A stretch of 64,000 nucleotides of DNA from Antarctobacter sediminis (GCF_019218285.1 NZ_JAHUZG010000001.1:496001-560000), one strand, 5' to 3'; counted from the first letter of the stretch, positions 41,397-51,265 are shown. Notes: generated by a model from the letters alone, not told the origin. A program made the numbers and translations.

Positions 41397-43214
41397 ATGC
41401 CCCTGATACGGAGCGCGGAAGATATTGCCGCGGTCGAGGCTGCCGGCCTTGACCGTTTCCTGCCGCACAAGACGCCGTTCGATCTGATCCGCGCAGCACG
41501 GGACCGGGATCCGCAGGCGGTTGCGATCCGCTATCTCTGCGATCCTATAGATCCGGCGCGGGAAGTTGTCCTCAGCTACGATGCCGTCGTAACGCGGATC
41601 TTGCAGGCGGCGCGGGTGTTTCGCGATCTGGGTGTCGGTCCCGAGGATGCGGTGGGCCTGATGGTGCCCAATTCTCCGGGCGCGCAAGTGGCGCTATGGG
41701 GGGCGGAACTGGCCGGTCGGGTCTGTCCGATCAACCCGATGCTGCGGCCAGACCACATTGCCGAATTGCTGCGCGCCTCGGGCTGCAAGCTGGCGCTGGT
41801 TCTGGGGGAAAACGACGAACTGCCGCTGTGGGAGCAGATCGTCCCGGCATTGCGCTCCGAGGGTGTTTCGATCCCGTTGCTGGATTGCGAAGGCGCGCAG
41901 GCTTCTGTTGGTACCGACGGGTGTTTCGAGACCCTGTGCCAAGCGGCCGCGCCGCTGGATGTGCCCGATGGCGGTGATCCGGGCTGCATCGCGGCCTTGT
42001 TTCACACCGGCGGCACAACCGGCGCGCCCAAACTGGTCCGGCACAGCCGCTTGAATCAGGCGCATGTCGGACGCTCTTGTGCGTTGATGTATGATCTTGG
42101 CCCGGACGACCGGCTTGTGAACGGCTTTCCACTGTTCCACGTGGCCGGTGCCTTTGTCTACGGGCTGTCGACACTGTCGGCGGGGGCGCAACAGGTGATC
42201 CCCGGACGTTTGGGGATGCGCAACCGCGCCTTTGTCCGCTCGATCTGGCAACAGGTCGAACGGTTGGGGATCACGGTGATCGGCGGGGTGCCGACCGTGA
42301 TCAGCGCCCTGAATGCGGTCCCGCTGGAGGGAGAGATCGCGTCGTTGCGGTTGCTGCTCAGCGGTGGGTCGCCCTTGCCGGCGGAACTGGCGCAGGCTTT
42401 CGAGGACCGGACCGGCGTGCCGGTGCGCAATATCCTTGGCATGACGGAATCGGCGGGCTGTATCGCGGTCGAGCCTTTCCACGGCCCGCGTACCGAAGGC
42501 TGTTGCGGGTTGGCCTTGCCATTCGTCGAGGTGGAAACCATCGACCCCGATGACCGCCCGTTGACGCCGCAGCCGCGTGGGCAAGAGGGGCTTCTTGCCG
42601 TGCGCGGTCCCAATATCTCGCCCGGCTACAGCAACCCTGCCATCGGGCGCGACACGTTCCCCGGCAATGGCTGGTTGATCAGTGGGGATCTGGGCCGGGT
42701 GGACGGTGACGGGCGCATCTACGTTTCCGGCCGCGCCAAGGATGTCATCATGCGCGGCGCACATAATATCGACCCGCAGGCAGTCGAAGAAGTCTTTCTG
42801 ACCCATCCGGCGGTGGCCACCGCGGCGGCCATCGGAATGCCGGACGGATATGCCGGGGAATTGCCGGTGGTCTTTTTGCAACTGGAGACCGGGGCCCATG
42901 TGCGGATGGACGAACTCAAGGGCCACGCGCGGGCGCGGATCCCGGAACCTGCGGCCTTTCCCAAGCGGATCGAGATTCTGGACCAGATCCCGCTGACGCC
43001 CATCGGCAAGATCTACAAACCGGCCCTGCGTCGGATAGCCTGTCGCTGGGCGTTGGTAAGGGCGGCGGAAAAGGCAGGATTTGTCCTGCCCGATCACGAT
43101 ATCGAAGTGAACGAAGACCTGTTCTGCCGCGTCAGGCTGGCCGAAGAACTTGAACCGCGCTTTCGCGAGGCGGTGCGCGGCATGTCGATCGATCTGACGG
43201 TCATCACCTACTAG
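41397..43214 (+). CDS. AMP-dependent acyl-CoA synthetase
   Basis: A 605-residue ANL-superfamily ligase that activates a carboxylic acid as acyl-AMP and then acyl-CoA. The phosphate loop is HTGGTTGAPKLV, the hinge is SGDLGRVDGDGRIYVSGRAKDVI, and the catalytic lysine sits in PLTPIGKIYKP. About 55 residues follow that block, a longer tail than usual. The ATG at 41397 follows CGGAGACAAC; the open frame begins ten codons earlier. It lies 49 bp after the GGT-family gene and is probably cotranscribed. The acid it activates is not evident from sequence. Confidence 0.88.
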   Translation: MPLIRSAEDIAAVEAAGLDRFLPHKTPFDLIRAARDRDPQAVAIRYLCDPIDPAREVVLSYDAVVTRILQAARVFRDLGVGPEDAVGLMVPNSPGAQVALWGAELAGRVCPINPMLRPDHIAELLRASGCKLALVLGENDELPLWEQIVPALRSEGVSIPLLDCEGAQASVGTDGCFETLCQAAAPLDVPDGGDPGCIAALFHTGGTTGAPKLVRHSRLNQAHVGRSCALMYDLGPDDRLVNGFPLFHVAGAFVYGLSTLSAGAQQVIPGRLGMRNRAFVRSIWQQVERLGITVIGGVPTVISALNAVPLEGEIASLRLLLSGGSPLPAELAQAFEDRTGVPVRNILGMTESAGCIAVEPFHGPRTEGCCGLALPFVEVETIDPDDRPLTPQPRGQEGLLAVRGPNISPGYSNPAIGRDTFPGNGWLISGDLGRVDGDGRIYVSGRAKDVIMRGAHNIDPQAVEEVFLTHPAVATAAAIGMPDGYAGELPVVFLQLETGAHVRMDELKGHARARIPEPAAFPKRIEILDQIPLTPIGKIYKPALRRIACRWALVRAAEKAGFVLPDHDIEVNEDLFCRVRLAEELEPRFREAVRGMSIDLTVITY

Positions 43215-43260
43215 GAGGTGACGTGCGGGCGAAGGGCCGGGAAGGCCCCGCGCCATGGTC

Positions 43261-44670
43261 TCAGGGCTTGGCCGCCGCGATCAGTTCGGAGAGGTCGGCC
43301 AAGTCCTCCAAACCATCGGCCAGCGCGATAATTCGGTCCTGTTTGGCGGCGGACAGGACGGCATCGGCGCAATCGCGGAACTTGCCGCACAACTCGTGCC
43401 AGCTCAGCGGGTTCAAAGGACCGCCGCGGTAATGTTCTGCGGAGCGCTGGGTGAACCTGCGCCCGTCACGAGTCTCCACGTCGATGTCAAAGACGATCTT
43501 GTCTTTTCCCAGCGCCGCAATCTCCGGGTCGATCATGGCGTCTACCCGTTTTTGCATGTCCTGACAGGGGGCCGAGGCAACGAATTCGTCCGAGAACTCG
43601 GACAGCCCGGCCTTTCGGCGCAGGATCATGGCGGCCATCTGGAAGGGCACGCAGAACTTGCCTTCCAGCGCGGTGGTTGCATGGGCGATGCGCAGCGGGC
43701 CGGGGTGGATCACGTTGGGACCGGTGCGAACACGCACCTGCGCCACATCATCGGGCGACAGGTCATGATCGCTGACCAGCTTGCCCATGGCATCCATGCC
43801 GGGATGGCCGACCACCCCCGAAGGGTAGGGTTTGACCGAGGTGCCCGGTTCTAGGATGGCAAATGGCGCGCCCAGCCGTCCCTGAATACGGTCAGCGACA
43901 AACCCTCCGCCGAAGGCTTCGAAAAAGCCACGCCCGCCTTCCAGCGCGTTCACGGGCCCGTCGAATCCAAGGCTGGCCAGTTGCGCGGCGGTGACACCGG
44001 TTTCCGAAGACCGGCCCATGTTCAGCGGCTTGGACATTGTGCCATGATTGACACCCAGACCGGCAGACATGGTGGCGGCAATGGCCAGCGCATTGCGCGT
44101 TTGCTCGTGGGTCAGTTGCATCAATTTACAGGCCGCGACGACAGAGCCAAAGACCCCGATGGTGCCACTGGAATGAAAGCCGCGCCCGCCTGCGAAATGA
44201 TCCGGGTGGATCGCTTCGGCGATCTTCACCTCGACCTCGAACCCCAGAACAAAGGCCGCGAGGAAATCTTTGCCGGAGACCCTGCGGTCTTGGCCAATGG
44301 CCAGCGCAGCGCAGAGCGGTGGCATGGTCGGGTGGATCAGAACGGACCGGTCCTTTTCCAGCGACAGCGCCGTGTCGTCGTAATCCAGCGCGTGACCTGC
44401 TATGCCGTTGGCCAAAGCCGCCAGATGCACCGGGGCGGACAGGCTGCCGGCGCCAAGGGTCGTTGCCACGCCCCTTCCGTCCACGCTGGCAACATATTCC
44501 CGGGCAATCCGCGCGCAGGGTTCGTCTGATCCGGCGATCATCACAGCGATCCCGTCAAGGATGCAGCGGCGGGCTGCCTCCACCGCCTCGGCGGGCAGGT
44601 CGTCAAAGCCGGTCCGGGTGACGAATTCGGCAATTTGCCGGGTGACACCGGCGCGGGTTTCGACGTTCAT
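43261..44670 (-). CDS. MmgE/PrpD family protein (downstream copy)
   Basis: A 469-residue member of the MmgE/PrpD fold, which includes 2-methylcitrate dehydratase, cis-aconitate decarboxylase and iminodisuccinate epimerase. Family blocks are RRCILDGIAVMIAGS, NGIAGHALDYDD, GFHSSGTIGVFGSVVAACKLM and KPYPSGVVGHPGMDAM. It is the second gene of a tail-to-head pair: its ATG at 44670 overlaps the stop of the upstream paralogue in ATGA, so translation is coupled. It ends 46 bp from the convergent acyl-CoA synthetase. Reaction unknown. Confidence 0.87.
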   Translation of the reverse strand: MNVETRAGVTRQIAEFVTRTGFDDLPAEAVEAARRCILDGIAVMIAGSDEPCARIAREYVASVDGRGVATTLGAGSLSAPVHLAALANGIAGHALDYDDTALSLEKDRSVLIHPTMPPLCAALAIGQDRRVSGKDFLAAFVLGFEVEVKIAEAIHPDHFAGGRGFHSSGTIGVFGSVVAACKLMQLTHEQTRNALAIAATMSAGLGVNHGTMSKPLNMGRSSETGVTAAQLASLGFDGPVNALEGGRGFFEAFGGGFVADRIQGRLGAPFAILEPGTSVKPYPSGVVGHPGMDAMGKLVSDHDLSPDDVAQVRVRTGPNVIHPGPLRIAHATTALEGKFCVPFQMAAMILRRKAGLSEFSDEFVASAPCQDMQKRVDAMIDPEIAALGKDKIVFDIDVETRDGRRFTQRSAEHYRGGPLNPLSWHELCGKFRDCADAVLSAAKQDRIIALADGLEDLADLSELIAAAKP

Positions 44671-46052
44671 GCTTGGCTCCGCAGGTTGGTCGGTGAGGCG
44701 ACAGGCGCGCGCTGGCAAGCGGCGACAAGGTCGGTCATCTGGAAATCTTCGTTCAGGCACAGGGCGATCAGGCGCGCCCCGCCGTCGGCCAGGATTGGGC
44801 CAAGGATGTCGGCGGCTTTTGCCGCAACCTCCTTGGCGGTCATCGGGTCGTCCGGGGTGCCACGCACGACACGTGCGTGGTGCCGCCGTTCTTCGCCATC
44901 GGCCATGCGGACGTGGACGATTGATTGGCGTTCTGGGCGCGCGTGGGTCAGTTCCTCGTCCGAAACGAGCCGGATCTTTCGGCGCATGGCGCGAACCTCG
45001 GGATCCTGCATCAGGGTATGGTCGTGCGAGGCCGCAAAACTGACATGGCCCCGCAGGGTCGCCAATGCCACCAGATGCTGCGCGCAGACCGCGGGCATGT
45101 GCCGGTCATCGACCACGTGAATGCGGTTCGACGGCAGGTGCACGACGATCTCGGCCACCTTGTCGACGGCGGTTGGCTGGCCGCCAAAGACCTCCCCCAC
45201 GGCATCCAGAACCGTTTGCAAGGGTGAACCGACGGACCATTTCTTGATCGTCGAACGGGCGATTTCGTACCGCTCGCCCAAAGCCTCGGTCAGTTTCCCG
45301 GGCGCGGGGGTCTCTGCGTAAGCGGCAAGATAGCCGTTCTGCCCGGTCATGGGCAGGTCCGGGGCCGTCATGCCCGCCTCGGCCAGAAGGGCGGCAAAAA
45401 CCCCGTTGCGGGCGCTTTTGGCACCGAAATCAAAGGATTTCTCGACGTGGTCGGGATCGCGGTTCCAATAGGACAGCCCCGAGGTTTGTTGCACGGTGAA
45501 GGACAGCAAAGCCTCGGCCTGTTGGGTGTTCAGCCCTGCCAGCGCTCCGGCTGCCGCCGCCGCGCCGAACAACGTGCCAAAGGCATGGGTCGAAAACACC
45601 GTGGTCTTGGGGCTGCTAAAGCCCAGCGCCATGGTGGACCGAGCGCCGATATCATAGCCCAAAGCGATGGCCCGCAGCAGGTCGCTGCCGTCGGCCCCCC
45701 GGCCTTCGGCCATGGCAATCGCGGCTGGCACGATCCCACAGCCGGGATGGAAGCGGCCCCAGATATGGCTGTCATCGGTTTCATCCGCATGGGCCGCCAT
45801 GGCATTGGCAAAGGCTGCCTGTTCGATGCTCGTTCGACTTTGGCTGCCCAGAAGGGTTGCCGGTCCCGGGGCTTGCGCGGTCTCTGCGAACCGGTAGCCA
45901 AAGACCCCGGCGGGCAAGTCGCGCCCCGAGAGGATGGCCGCCAGCGTGTCCAGCAGGTGCAAGCGTGTCCGGGCCTCGACCGGTTCAGGCAGGGGTGTGG
46001 CGCAGGCGCCGGCGATATGGCGCGCAAGGGCGCTTTCGGGACTGTTTGTCAT
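44667..46052 (-). CDS. MmgE/PrpD family protein (upstream copy)
   Basis: A 461-residue MmgE/PrpD-fold protein with HLLDTLAAILSGRDLP, ANAMAAHADETDDSH, GRFHPGCGIVPAAIAMAEG and SYWNRDPDHVEKSFDFGAKSARNG. It is clearly divergent from its neighbour, so the two are not a recent duplication and may form a heteromer or catalyse successive steps. I took ATG 46052 as start; upstream open frame overlaps the permease gene. It begins 11 bp after the TctA-TctB stop, so the pair probably belongs to the tricarboxylate transport operon. Confidence 0.87.
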   Translation of the reverse strand: MTNSPESALARHIAGACATPLPEPVEARTRLHLLDTLAAILSGRDLPAGVFGYRFAETAQAPGPATLLGSQSRTSIEQAAFANAMAAHADETDDSHIWGRFHPGCGIVPAAIAMAEGRGADGSDLLRAIALGYDIGARSTMALGFSSPKTTVFSTHAFGTLFGAAAAAGALAGLNTQQAEALLSFTVQQTSGLSYWNRDPDHVEKSFDFGAKSARNGVFAALLAEAGMTAPDLPMTGQNGYLAAYAETPAPGKLTEALGERYEIARSTIKKWSVGSPLQTVLDAVGEVFGGQPTAVDKVAEIVVHLPSNRIHVVDDRHMPAVCAQHLVALATLRGHVSFAASHDHTLMQDPEVRAMRRKIRLVSDEELTHARPERQSIVHVRMADGEERRHHARVVRGTPDDPMTAKEVAAKAADILGPILADGGARLIALCLNEDFQMTDLVAACQRAPVASPTNLRSQA

Positions 46053-46063
46053 GGTCACCACTT

Positions 46064-48046
46064 TCACTGGAGAGGCCAGGGGAGCGTCACGCCTGCCTGC
46101 GATTGCAAGAAGCCAAGCGGATAGCGCAGGGTCAGCTGGTCCGAGAGGATACCGAGAAAGAGGATGAAGCCGGCGGCGCCCAGCGCGGCGTATAGCGGTT
46201 TCACCTCGGCCCGGCGCCAAAGGAACAGGAAGATGAACAGGCCGATGCCCAACACGTATCCCACCAGCGCCGCCAGCAGCAGCATGCCCAGCAGCATCGC
46301 AAGGAAGAACTCGGCAGAGGGCTTTGCCTCGTCCACCGCGCCCGCGCCATGTTCGGCGTCAAAAAAGCTGGGCCCGGGCGTGCGGCGCAGTGCCATGTTC
46401 AGACCCAGCGGGATCAGGCAGGCCAGCGCGACACAGGCCGCCACGGTGGGATAGAGGCCGGTCAGCTGGTTGTAGGACTGCGCATCCCACAGGACATACA
46501 GGGCAAAGGCCGTGATGATGCCGAAAAAAGCCCATTGCGGTCCGGTGCGCCGCGGCGTGAAGGGCGAGTCCTCGGTCATAGGGCCGGGGTGGGTTTCCTT
46601 GTAGAACACCGCCGCCGCTACCGAAAGCAGGGTCAGGATCAAAAGCACGATCACCACGGGGCGTTGCAGGAAGGATGCGCCGTACAGGGCCACGGTCTGA
46701 TAGACCGAGGATTCAACGCGCTCGGCCAGAACGAAACCGATCAGCAGCGCCGGGCGCGGCCAGCCAAAGCGCTTCATATAGACGCCCAGCAGGCTCAGCA
46801 GGAAAAGCGCGATCAGGTCGCCCCAGCTTCGGGTTGCCTGAAAGGCGGCAAAAAAGATGATCCCCAGCATGAAAGGTGCCAGCAGGACGTAGCGGATCGT
46901 TGTCAGCTTGGCGATCTGCGGTGACAAGGCAAAGGCAATGCCCGCTCCAAAGATATTGGCCAGAGCGATGGACCAGATGATGACATAGACGAGGTCGAGG
47001 TTGTCAGTCACCATCTCGACGCCGGGGTCGATGCCGATGATGACAAGGCCGCCCAGCAGGATTGCCATCGACCCGGACCCGGGAATGCCCAGCAGCAGGG
47101 TCGGAACCAGCGCGCCGCCTTCCTTGGCGTTGTTGGCGCTTTCCGGGGCGATCACGCCGCGCACATCACCGGTGCCATAGCGTTCCTTGTTCTTGGTGGT
47201 CTGTACCGCGTGGCCATAGGCGATCCAGTCGACCACACTGCCGCCCAGACCGGGCAGGGCACCCACGATGCAGCCGACCACGGCACAGCGCAGCGACAGC
47301 CACCAGTTCGCGGCCCAGTCGCGCACGCCCTGCATCCATCCGGATCCCAGCTTGCCGCTTTCGGAAATGGTGGACTGTCGGCGTAACAGGTCGATGATTT
47401 CCGGCGTGGCGAACATGGCAAGACCGACGATCACCAGCGGCAGAGGATCAATCAGGTAATCGGTGCCGAAGGTGGCGCGTTGTACGCCCGACAGCGGGGC
47501 CGCGCCCAGCGATCCCAGCAGCAGGCCCAGCGCACAGGCCGCAAGACCTTTCCAGATGTTGATGCCGGTCAGGATGCCGACCATGGACAGCGCCAGCACA
47601 ACCAACATGAACTGTTCGCCAAAGCCGATGGACAGGATGATCGGACGGGCCGCAAAGACCGCGAAGGAAAGGACAAAGGCGCCGAAGATCCCGCCAAAGA
47701 GCGACGATACAAAGGCCGCCGACAGGGCGCGTGTGCCTTCGCCGCGTTTGGACATGGGAAAGCCGTCCAGCACCGTGGCCTGCGAGCCTGAGGTGCCGGG
47801 TATGCCCATCAGGACAGATGGAAACGTGTCGGATGTGGTGGTTACGGCGGTCAGGCCGATCATCATCGCAAGGGCTGAACTGGGCTCCATCCCGAAGACA
47901 AAGGGCAGAAGCAGGGCAAGCCCCGCGGTGCCGCCCAGGCCGGGCAGGATACCGACCGCAAGGCCGACAACCACGCCCGCGATCAGGGCAAGGAGCGTCG
48001 ACAGGGTCGTAAGCTGTCCAAGTGCGTTAATGGCTGCATCAAGCAT
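46064..48046 (-). CDS. Fused TctA-TctB tripartite tricarboxylate transporter permease
   Basis: A 660-residue membrane protein. Residues about 1-500 form the large TctA permease (VGILPGLGGTAGLALLLPFVFGM, GIPGTSGSQATVLDGFPM, LGIPGSGSMAILLGG). Residues about 505-655 form the four-helix TctB-like small subunit (TAFALYVLWDAQSYNQLTGLYP, ending in LGFLQSQAGVTLPWPLQ). The two are usually separate genes, and the fusion explains the lack of tctB. With the binding protein upstream it imports di- or tricarboxylates using an ion gradient. The ATG at 48046 has only a weak ribosome site. Confidence 0.9.
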   Translation of the reverse strand: MLDAAINALGQLTTLSTLLALIAGVVVGLAVGILPGLGGTAGLALLLPFVFGMEPSSALAMMIGLTAVTTTSDTFPSVLMGIPGTSGSQATVLDGFPMSKRGEGTRALSAAFVSSLFGGIFGAFVLSFAVFAARPIILSIGFGEQFMLVVLALSMVGILTGINIWKGLAACALGLLLGSLGAAPLSGVQRATFGTDYLIDPLPLVIVGLAMFATPEIIDLLRRQSTISESGKLGSGWMQGVRDWAANWWLSLRCAVVGCIVGALPGLGGSVVDWIAYGHAVQTTKNKERYGTGDVRGVIAPESANNAKEGGALVPTLLLGIPGSGSMAILLGGLVIIGIDPGVEMVTDNLDLVYVIIWSIALANIFGAGIAFALSPQIAKLTTIRYVLLAPFMLGIIFFAAFQATRSWGDLIALFLLSLLGVYMKRFGWPRPALLIGFVLAERVESSVYQTVALYGASFLQRPVVIVLLILTLLSVAAAVFYKETHPGPMTEDSPFTPRRTGPQWAFFGIITAFALYVLWDAQSYNQLTGLYPTVAACVALACLIPLGLNMALRRTPGPSFFDAEHGAGAVDEAKPSAEFFLAMLLGMLLLAALVGYVLGIGLFIFLFLWRRAEVKPLYAALGAAGFILFLGILSDQLTLRYPLGFLQSQAGVTLPWPLQ

Positions 48047-48101
48047 AAAGGGTCACCCCGGCTGAGAACGTCGGCGAAAAGGGTTCGACGATGGGAAAAG
48101 G

Positions 48102-48136
48102 GGGAAAACGTGCCGGGGCTGCGGAGGCCCCGGCAC
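48102..48136 (-). terminator. Hairpin between tctC and tctAB (partial terminator/stabiliser)
   Basis: A perfect ten-bp stem (GTGCCGGGGC at 48127-48136 and its complement at 48110-48119, read on the minus strand) with a seven-base loop is followed by GTTTTCCCCCTTTT. It lies between the binding-protein stop and the permease start, a common place for a leaky terminator that keeps binding-protein levels higher. Confidence 0.75.
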
Positions 48137-48154
48137 AAGGTTCATGCGCGACGG

Positions 48155-49249
48155 TCAGTCGAGCTTGGAGTCGTAGTTTTCTTTCAGGAAGGTATTGGCC
48201 CAGGCGCGGACCTCCGGCGACATCGAGGTGCCGACGGCAATGGCGCGCTGGGTTGCGGCGCCGAAGTTCACCGGCATCGACCCGATTTCACGCGGAAGCT
48301 TGTCCGCTACCGCCGGGTCGGCCACGGTCTTGCGCATCGCTTCGACGTAGACGTCGCGGATTTCGTCCGGGGTGCCCGGCGGCAGCATGACCGCCTTCGA
48401 GATCATGACCTTGGCGTTCATCAGGTTCTGTTGCAGGTCATATCCCAGGCCGCTGGGTTTCTCGCCAAGGGCGGCCTCGTAGAACTCGGGGAAGGTCGGG
48501 ACATCGGGCAGGTCGGGGTCTCGCAGCAGGGTGCCGTCCTCGTCGATCACACCGTAGGTCCAGACCGGCACGACCTTGGCGTCATCCTTGAAGTCCTTGA
48601 GATAGGACCGGGTATTGTCGGTGTTCATGTTCATCTCGCCGCGCAGGAAGGCCGCTTCGGCGTCGGAGGAACTGAGGCCAAAGATCACCCGTGCGTCGAT
48701 GCCCAGCAGGTTCATCGCCACAAGATCCAGCATTTCCGCCGAAATCGGAGTTTCCAGCCCGAAACGAATGTTCGCGCCTTTCATTCCGTCGAAGTCCTCG
48801 GTTGCGTCATGGCCGTTGCCCTTGGCGCCGATCTGTTTCGAAATGCCGAACATCGTGGCCCCGCGGGCAAAGCCGGAGACTGCAACCCATTCATTGGGAT
48901 CGTACTTGGCGACCGAGGCCCCCAACAGCGCGGGCAGAAAGGTCGAGGTCGACGCCATGATCAGCGTGGTGCCATCCGCGGGCGCATTGGCGTGGAAATC
49001 GTTTGAGGCGGTGACCGATCCGCCACCGGGTTTGTTCAGCACGATGATGTCGGGATTGCCGGGCAGGTTTTCCGACAGTTTCGCCGCAAGAACACGGGTC
49101 AGCCGGTCGGTGCCGCCGCCTTCGCGAAAGCCGACCACCCAAGTGACGGTCTTGCCTTCTAGGGTAAACTCCTCTGCCACCGCGGCGGCGGGGCTGATCA
49201 TGGCGGCCGCGGCAAGGCCAAGGGTCAGTCTTCGGGTGAATTTCAGCAC
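48155..49249 (-). CDS. Tripartite tricarboxylate transporter substrate-binding protein (TctC/Bug family)
   Basis: A 364-residue periplasmic binding protein of the Bug family. Starting at GTG 49249 (after GGGAGG) gives a signal peptide, VLKFTRRLTLGLAAAAMISPAAAVAEE. The mature part has VTWVVGFREGGGTDRLTRVLA and VLNKPGGGSVTASNDF in the ligand-binding lobe. Bug proteins bind carboxylates and related compounds for the TctAB permease encoded next. Ligand unproven; tricarballylate or citrate is plausible because tcuAB is 2 kb away. Confidence 0.88.
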   Translation of the reverse strand: MLKFTRRLTLGLAAAAMISPAAAVAEEFTLEGKTVTWVVGFREGGGTDRLTRVLAAKLSENLPGNPDIIVLNKPGGGSVTASNDFHANAPADGTTLIMASTSTFLPALLGASVAKYDPNEWVAVSGFARGATMFGISKQIGAKGNGHDATEDFDGMKGANIRFGLETPISAEMLDLVAMNLLGIDARVIFGLSSSDAEAAFLRGEMNMNTDNTRSYLKDFKDDAKVVPVWTYGVIDEDGTLLRDPDLPDVPTFPEFYEAALGEKPSGLGYDLQQNLMNAKVMISKAVMLPPGTPDEIRDVYVEAMRKTVADPAVADKLPREIGSMPVNFGAATQRAIAVGTSMSPEVRAWANTFLKENYDSKLD

Positions 49250-49395
49250 GTCGGTGTCCTCCCAAGAGATAGGCAAACGCTCCTCTACGTTTGCCGGTGC
49301 TATTTCCGTGACGCAAATGCTGACAAACTTTGGTTTCTGACACAAACTCAAAGAAATCATTGATTGTTGACCTTCTCTCATGAATAAGAGGCGTC
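49250..49395. promoter_or_regulatory. Divergent LysR/tctC control region
   Basis: Between the LysR gene and the transport operon are AATCATTGATT, an 11-bp palindrome at 49355-49365 fitting the LysR T-N11-A pattern, and a CTGACAAACT/CTGACACAAACT direct repeat starting at 49320 and 49337. These are candidate operators for the adjacent regulator. Confidence 0.45.
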
Positions 49396-50328
49396 ATGCG
49401 GATCAAGCTGGATGACTTGCAGGCTTTTGTCGCGGTTGCCGAATTCGGCAGTTTTGCGCGTGCCTCGGATGAGTTGAACATCACCCAGTCGGCCTTGTCG
49501 CGGCGGCTGAAGAAATTGGAAGAGGCCCTTGGCGCGCGGTTACTGGATCGCACGACACGGCAGGTTTCCGTTTCAGTGGTGGGGGCAGAGTTCCTGCCAG
49601 AGGCCATGCGCATCGTGGCAGAGGTCAATCGCTCGCTCAGCGATATAACCGACCTCATCAAGGTCCGCACGGGCACTGTCAGCATTGCCAGCAACATGAC
49701 GATCTCGGACACGCTGCTGCCCGAGATCCTTTCGGCATTCAAAAAGCGCCACCCGAATGTGCGTGTCCGGGTCAGTGAAAGTTCCAGTCCCGCCGCGCTG
49801 GAACGGGTGCTGCACCGGGAATCCGAACTGGCCGTAGCGCAATTCGGCGAAGGTCATCCAGAGTTGGAATTCGAGCCGCTGTTCGAGGACCGTTTCGTTT
49901 TGATCAGCCACCGGGATCACCCGATCGCAGGCCGCAAGGGGCTGACATGGAAAGACCTGTCTGATCACAATTTCATCCGGATGCGGGCGGGCAGCGGGAC
50001 GACGAACCTGCTGCAACGGTCGCTGGGCGAAGATATCCGGCATCTTTCGGGGGATATCGAAGTGGGTCATTTCAACGCGCTTTTGGCCATGGTCGGCAAA
50101 AACCTGGGCCTGTCCGCGATCCCGACGCTGGTTCAGCTGAAAAGGGTCGATCTGGACATTGTCGCCACTCCGGTGTCGGACCCGGTCATCAGCCGTCAAC
50201 TGGGTATAGTGACATATCGGGGCCGGTCGCTGTCTCCGGCGGGCGAGGCTTTGCGACAGACCTGCCGCGAGGTGCTGCGGGAAACCGTCCCTTCAATCCT
50301 TGGCAAGATCTCGGCACGGCGCGGTTAG
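49396..50328 (+). CDS. LysR-family transcriptional regulator (transport operon side)
   Basis: A 310-residue LTTR. The N-terminal helix-turn-helix is LQAFVAVAEFGSFARASDELNITQSALSRRLKKLEEALG; an effector-binding domain with the substrate-binding fold follows. The divergent arrangement with tctC-tctAB-MmgE/PrpD suggests it controls that operon in response to a carboxylate. The stop overlaps the stop of the convergent LysR gene by four bases. Confidence 0.9.
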   Translation: MRIKLDDLQAFVAVAEFGSFARASDELNITQSALSRRLKKLEEALGARLLDRTTRQVSVSVVGAEFLPEAMRIVAEVNRSLSDITDLIKVRTGTVSIASNMTISDTLLPEILSAFKKRHPNVRVRVSESSSPAALERVLHRESELAVAQFGEGHPELEFEPLFEDRFVLISHRDHPIAGRKGLTWKDLSDHNFIRMRAGSGTTNLLQRSLGEDIRHLSGDIEVGHFNALLAMVGKNLGLSAIPTLVQLKRVDLDIVATPVSDPVISRQLGIVTYRGRSLSPAGEALRQTCREVLRETVPSILGKISARRG

Positions 50329-51239
50329 TCGCTGGAAACGCGGACGGCGGCGATGGCCCGTTTCAGTGCAGCGGCCTGCGGCGTGTCCTTTTGTCCGATC
50401 CGTGTCAGCAATCCGATGGGGCGGGCGACGTCGGGGCCGTTCACAGGACGCCAGCAGACATTGTCCGACGACGTACCGTCCAGCGCCAGCCGGGGCAGGG
50501 GCGCAATGCCAATGCCCCGGGATACCAATTCCAGCGCCGTTGAGGTGCGCCCGACCTCAAAGGTCCAGCGCACGGGTGTGCGGCTCCGCGCCAGCGCCTC
50601 GTCGATCAACAGCCGGTTGCCGGTGCCGCGTGCGGGCAGGATCAGCGGTTCGGATGCCAGATCCGGCCATGTCAGCTTGGTCCGGTGTCCCAACGGGTGA
50701 TCCGCGGGCAGGGCCAGCACCATGGGTTCGTTGAACAGCAAGGTGAATTCAGTCACCGGTTCCAGCATCGGAATCGAACACAGGCCAAAATCCGCCTCGC
50801 CCTGTGCCACGGCTTCGGCCACCTCGTTGGCGGCAAGGTCCAGCAGGCGGATTCGTGCGGTTTGACCGGCGACACGAAAGGCATGGATCGCCGGGCTGAC
50901 CAGCGCCCCGATCACGGTGGGGATCGTGGCCAGCGTCACGGTTTGCGCCCGTTGATGGGCAAATGCGGCGCTTTCGTCGCGCAAGGCCAGCGTGGTTTCC
51001 TGCGCGTCCTGCAAGATCGCTTCGGCGCGCAGTTGCAGGCGCTTGGCCGCAAGGGTCGGGCGCACTTCGCGCGTGGTGCGTTCGAAAAGCTGGGTGCCCA
51101 GCGCCTCTTCGAGCTTTTGCACCCGCCGCGTGACCGAGGATTGAGAGAGGTTGAGTCTCTCTGACGCAAGGTGAAACGATCCTGTTTCCTTGACGGCCAG
51201 AAAGGCTTCGAGATCGAGAAAGTCGAAATTGATCCGCAT
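50325..51239 (-). CDS. tcuR: LysR-family regulator of tcuAB (TcuR-like)
   Basis: A 304-residue LTTR with the HTH block LDLEAFLAVKETGSFHLASERLNLSQSSVTRRVQKLEEALG and an effector domain. It is divergently oriented to tcuAB with an 81-bp gap holding a 15-bp palindromic T-N11-A candidate. Salmonella uses the same arrangement: tcuR adjacent to the tricarballylate oxidation genes. The symbol rests on location rather than sequence alone. Confidence 0.78.
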   Translation of the reverse strand: MRINFDFLDLEAFLAVKETGSFHLASERLNLSQSSVTRRVQKLEEALGTQLFERTTREVRPTLAAKRLQLRAEAILQDAQETTLALRDESAAFAHQRAQTVTLATIPTVIGALVSPAIHAFRVAGQTARIRLLDLAANEVAEAVAQGEADFGLCSIPMLEPVTEFTLLFNEPMVLALPADHPLGHRTKLTWPDLASEPLILPARGTGNRLLIDEALARSRTPVRWTFEVGRTSTALELVSRGIGIAPLPRLALDGTSSDNVCWRPVNGPDVARPIGLLTRIGQKDTPQAAALKRAIAAVRVSSD

Positions 51240-51265
51240 ATCGCATCAATTACAGGAAAAGCTGC

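Noticed and set aside
41694-43256. Long open frame antisense to the acyl-CoA synthetase gene
   Set aside because: No family motifs and no ribosome site; the plus-strand ANL motifs explain the region fully.
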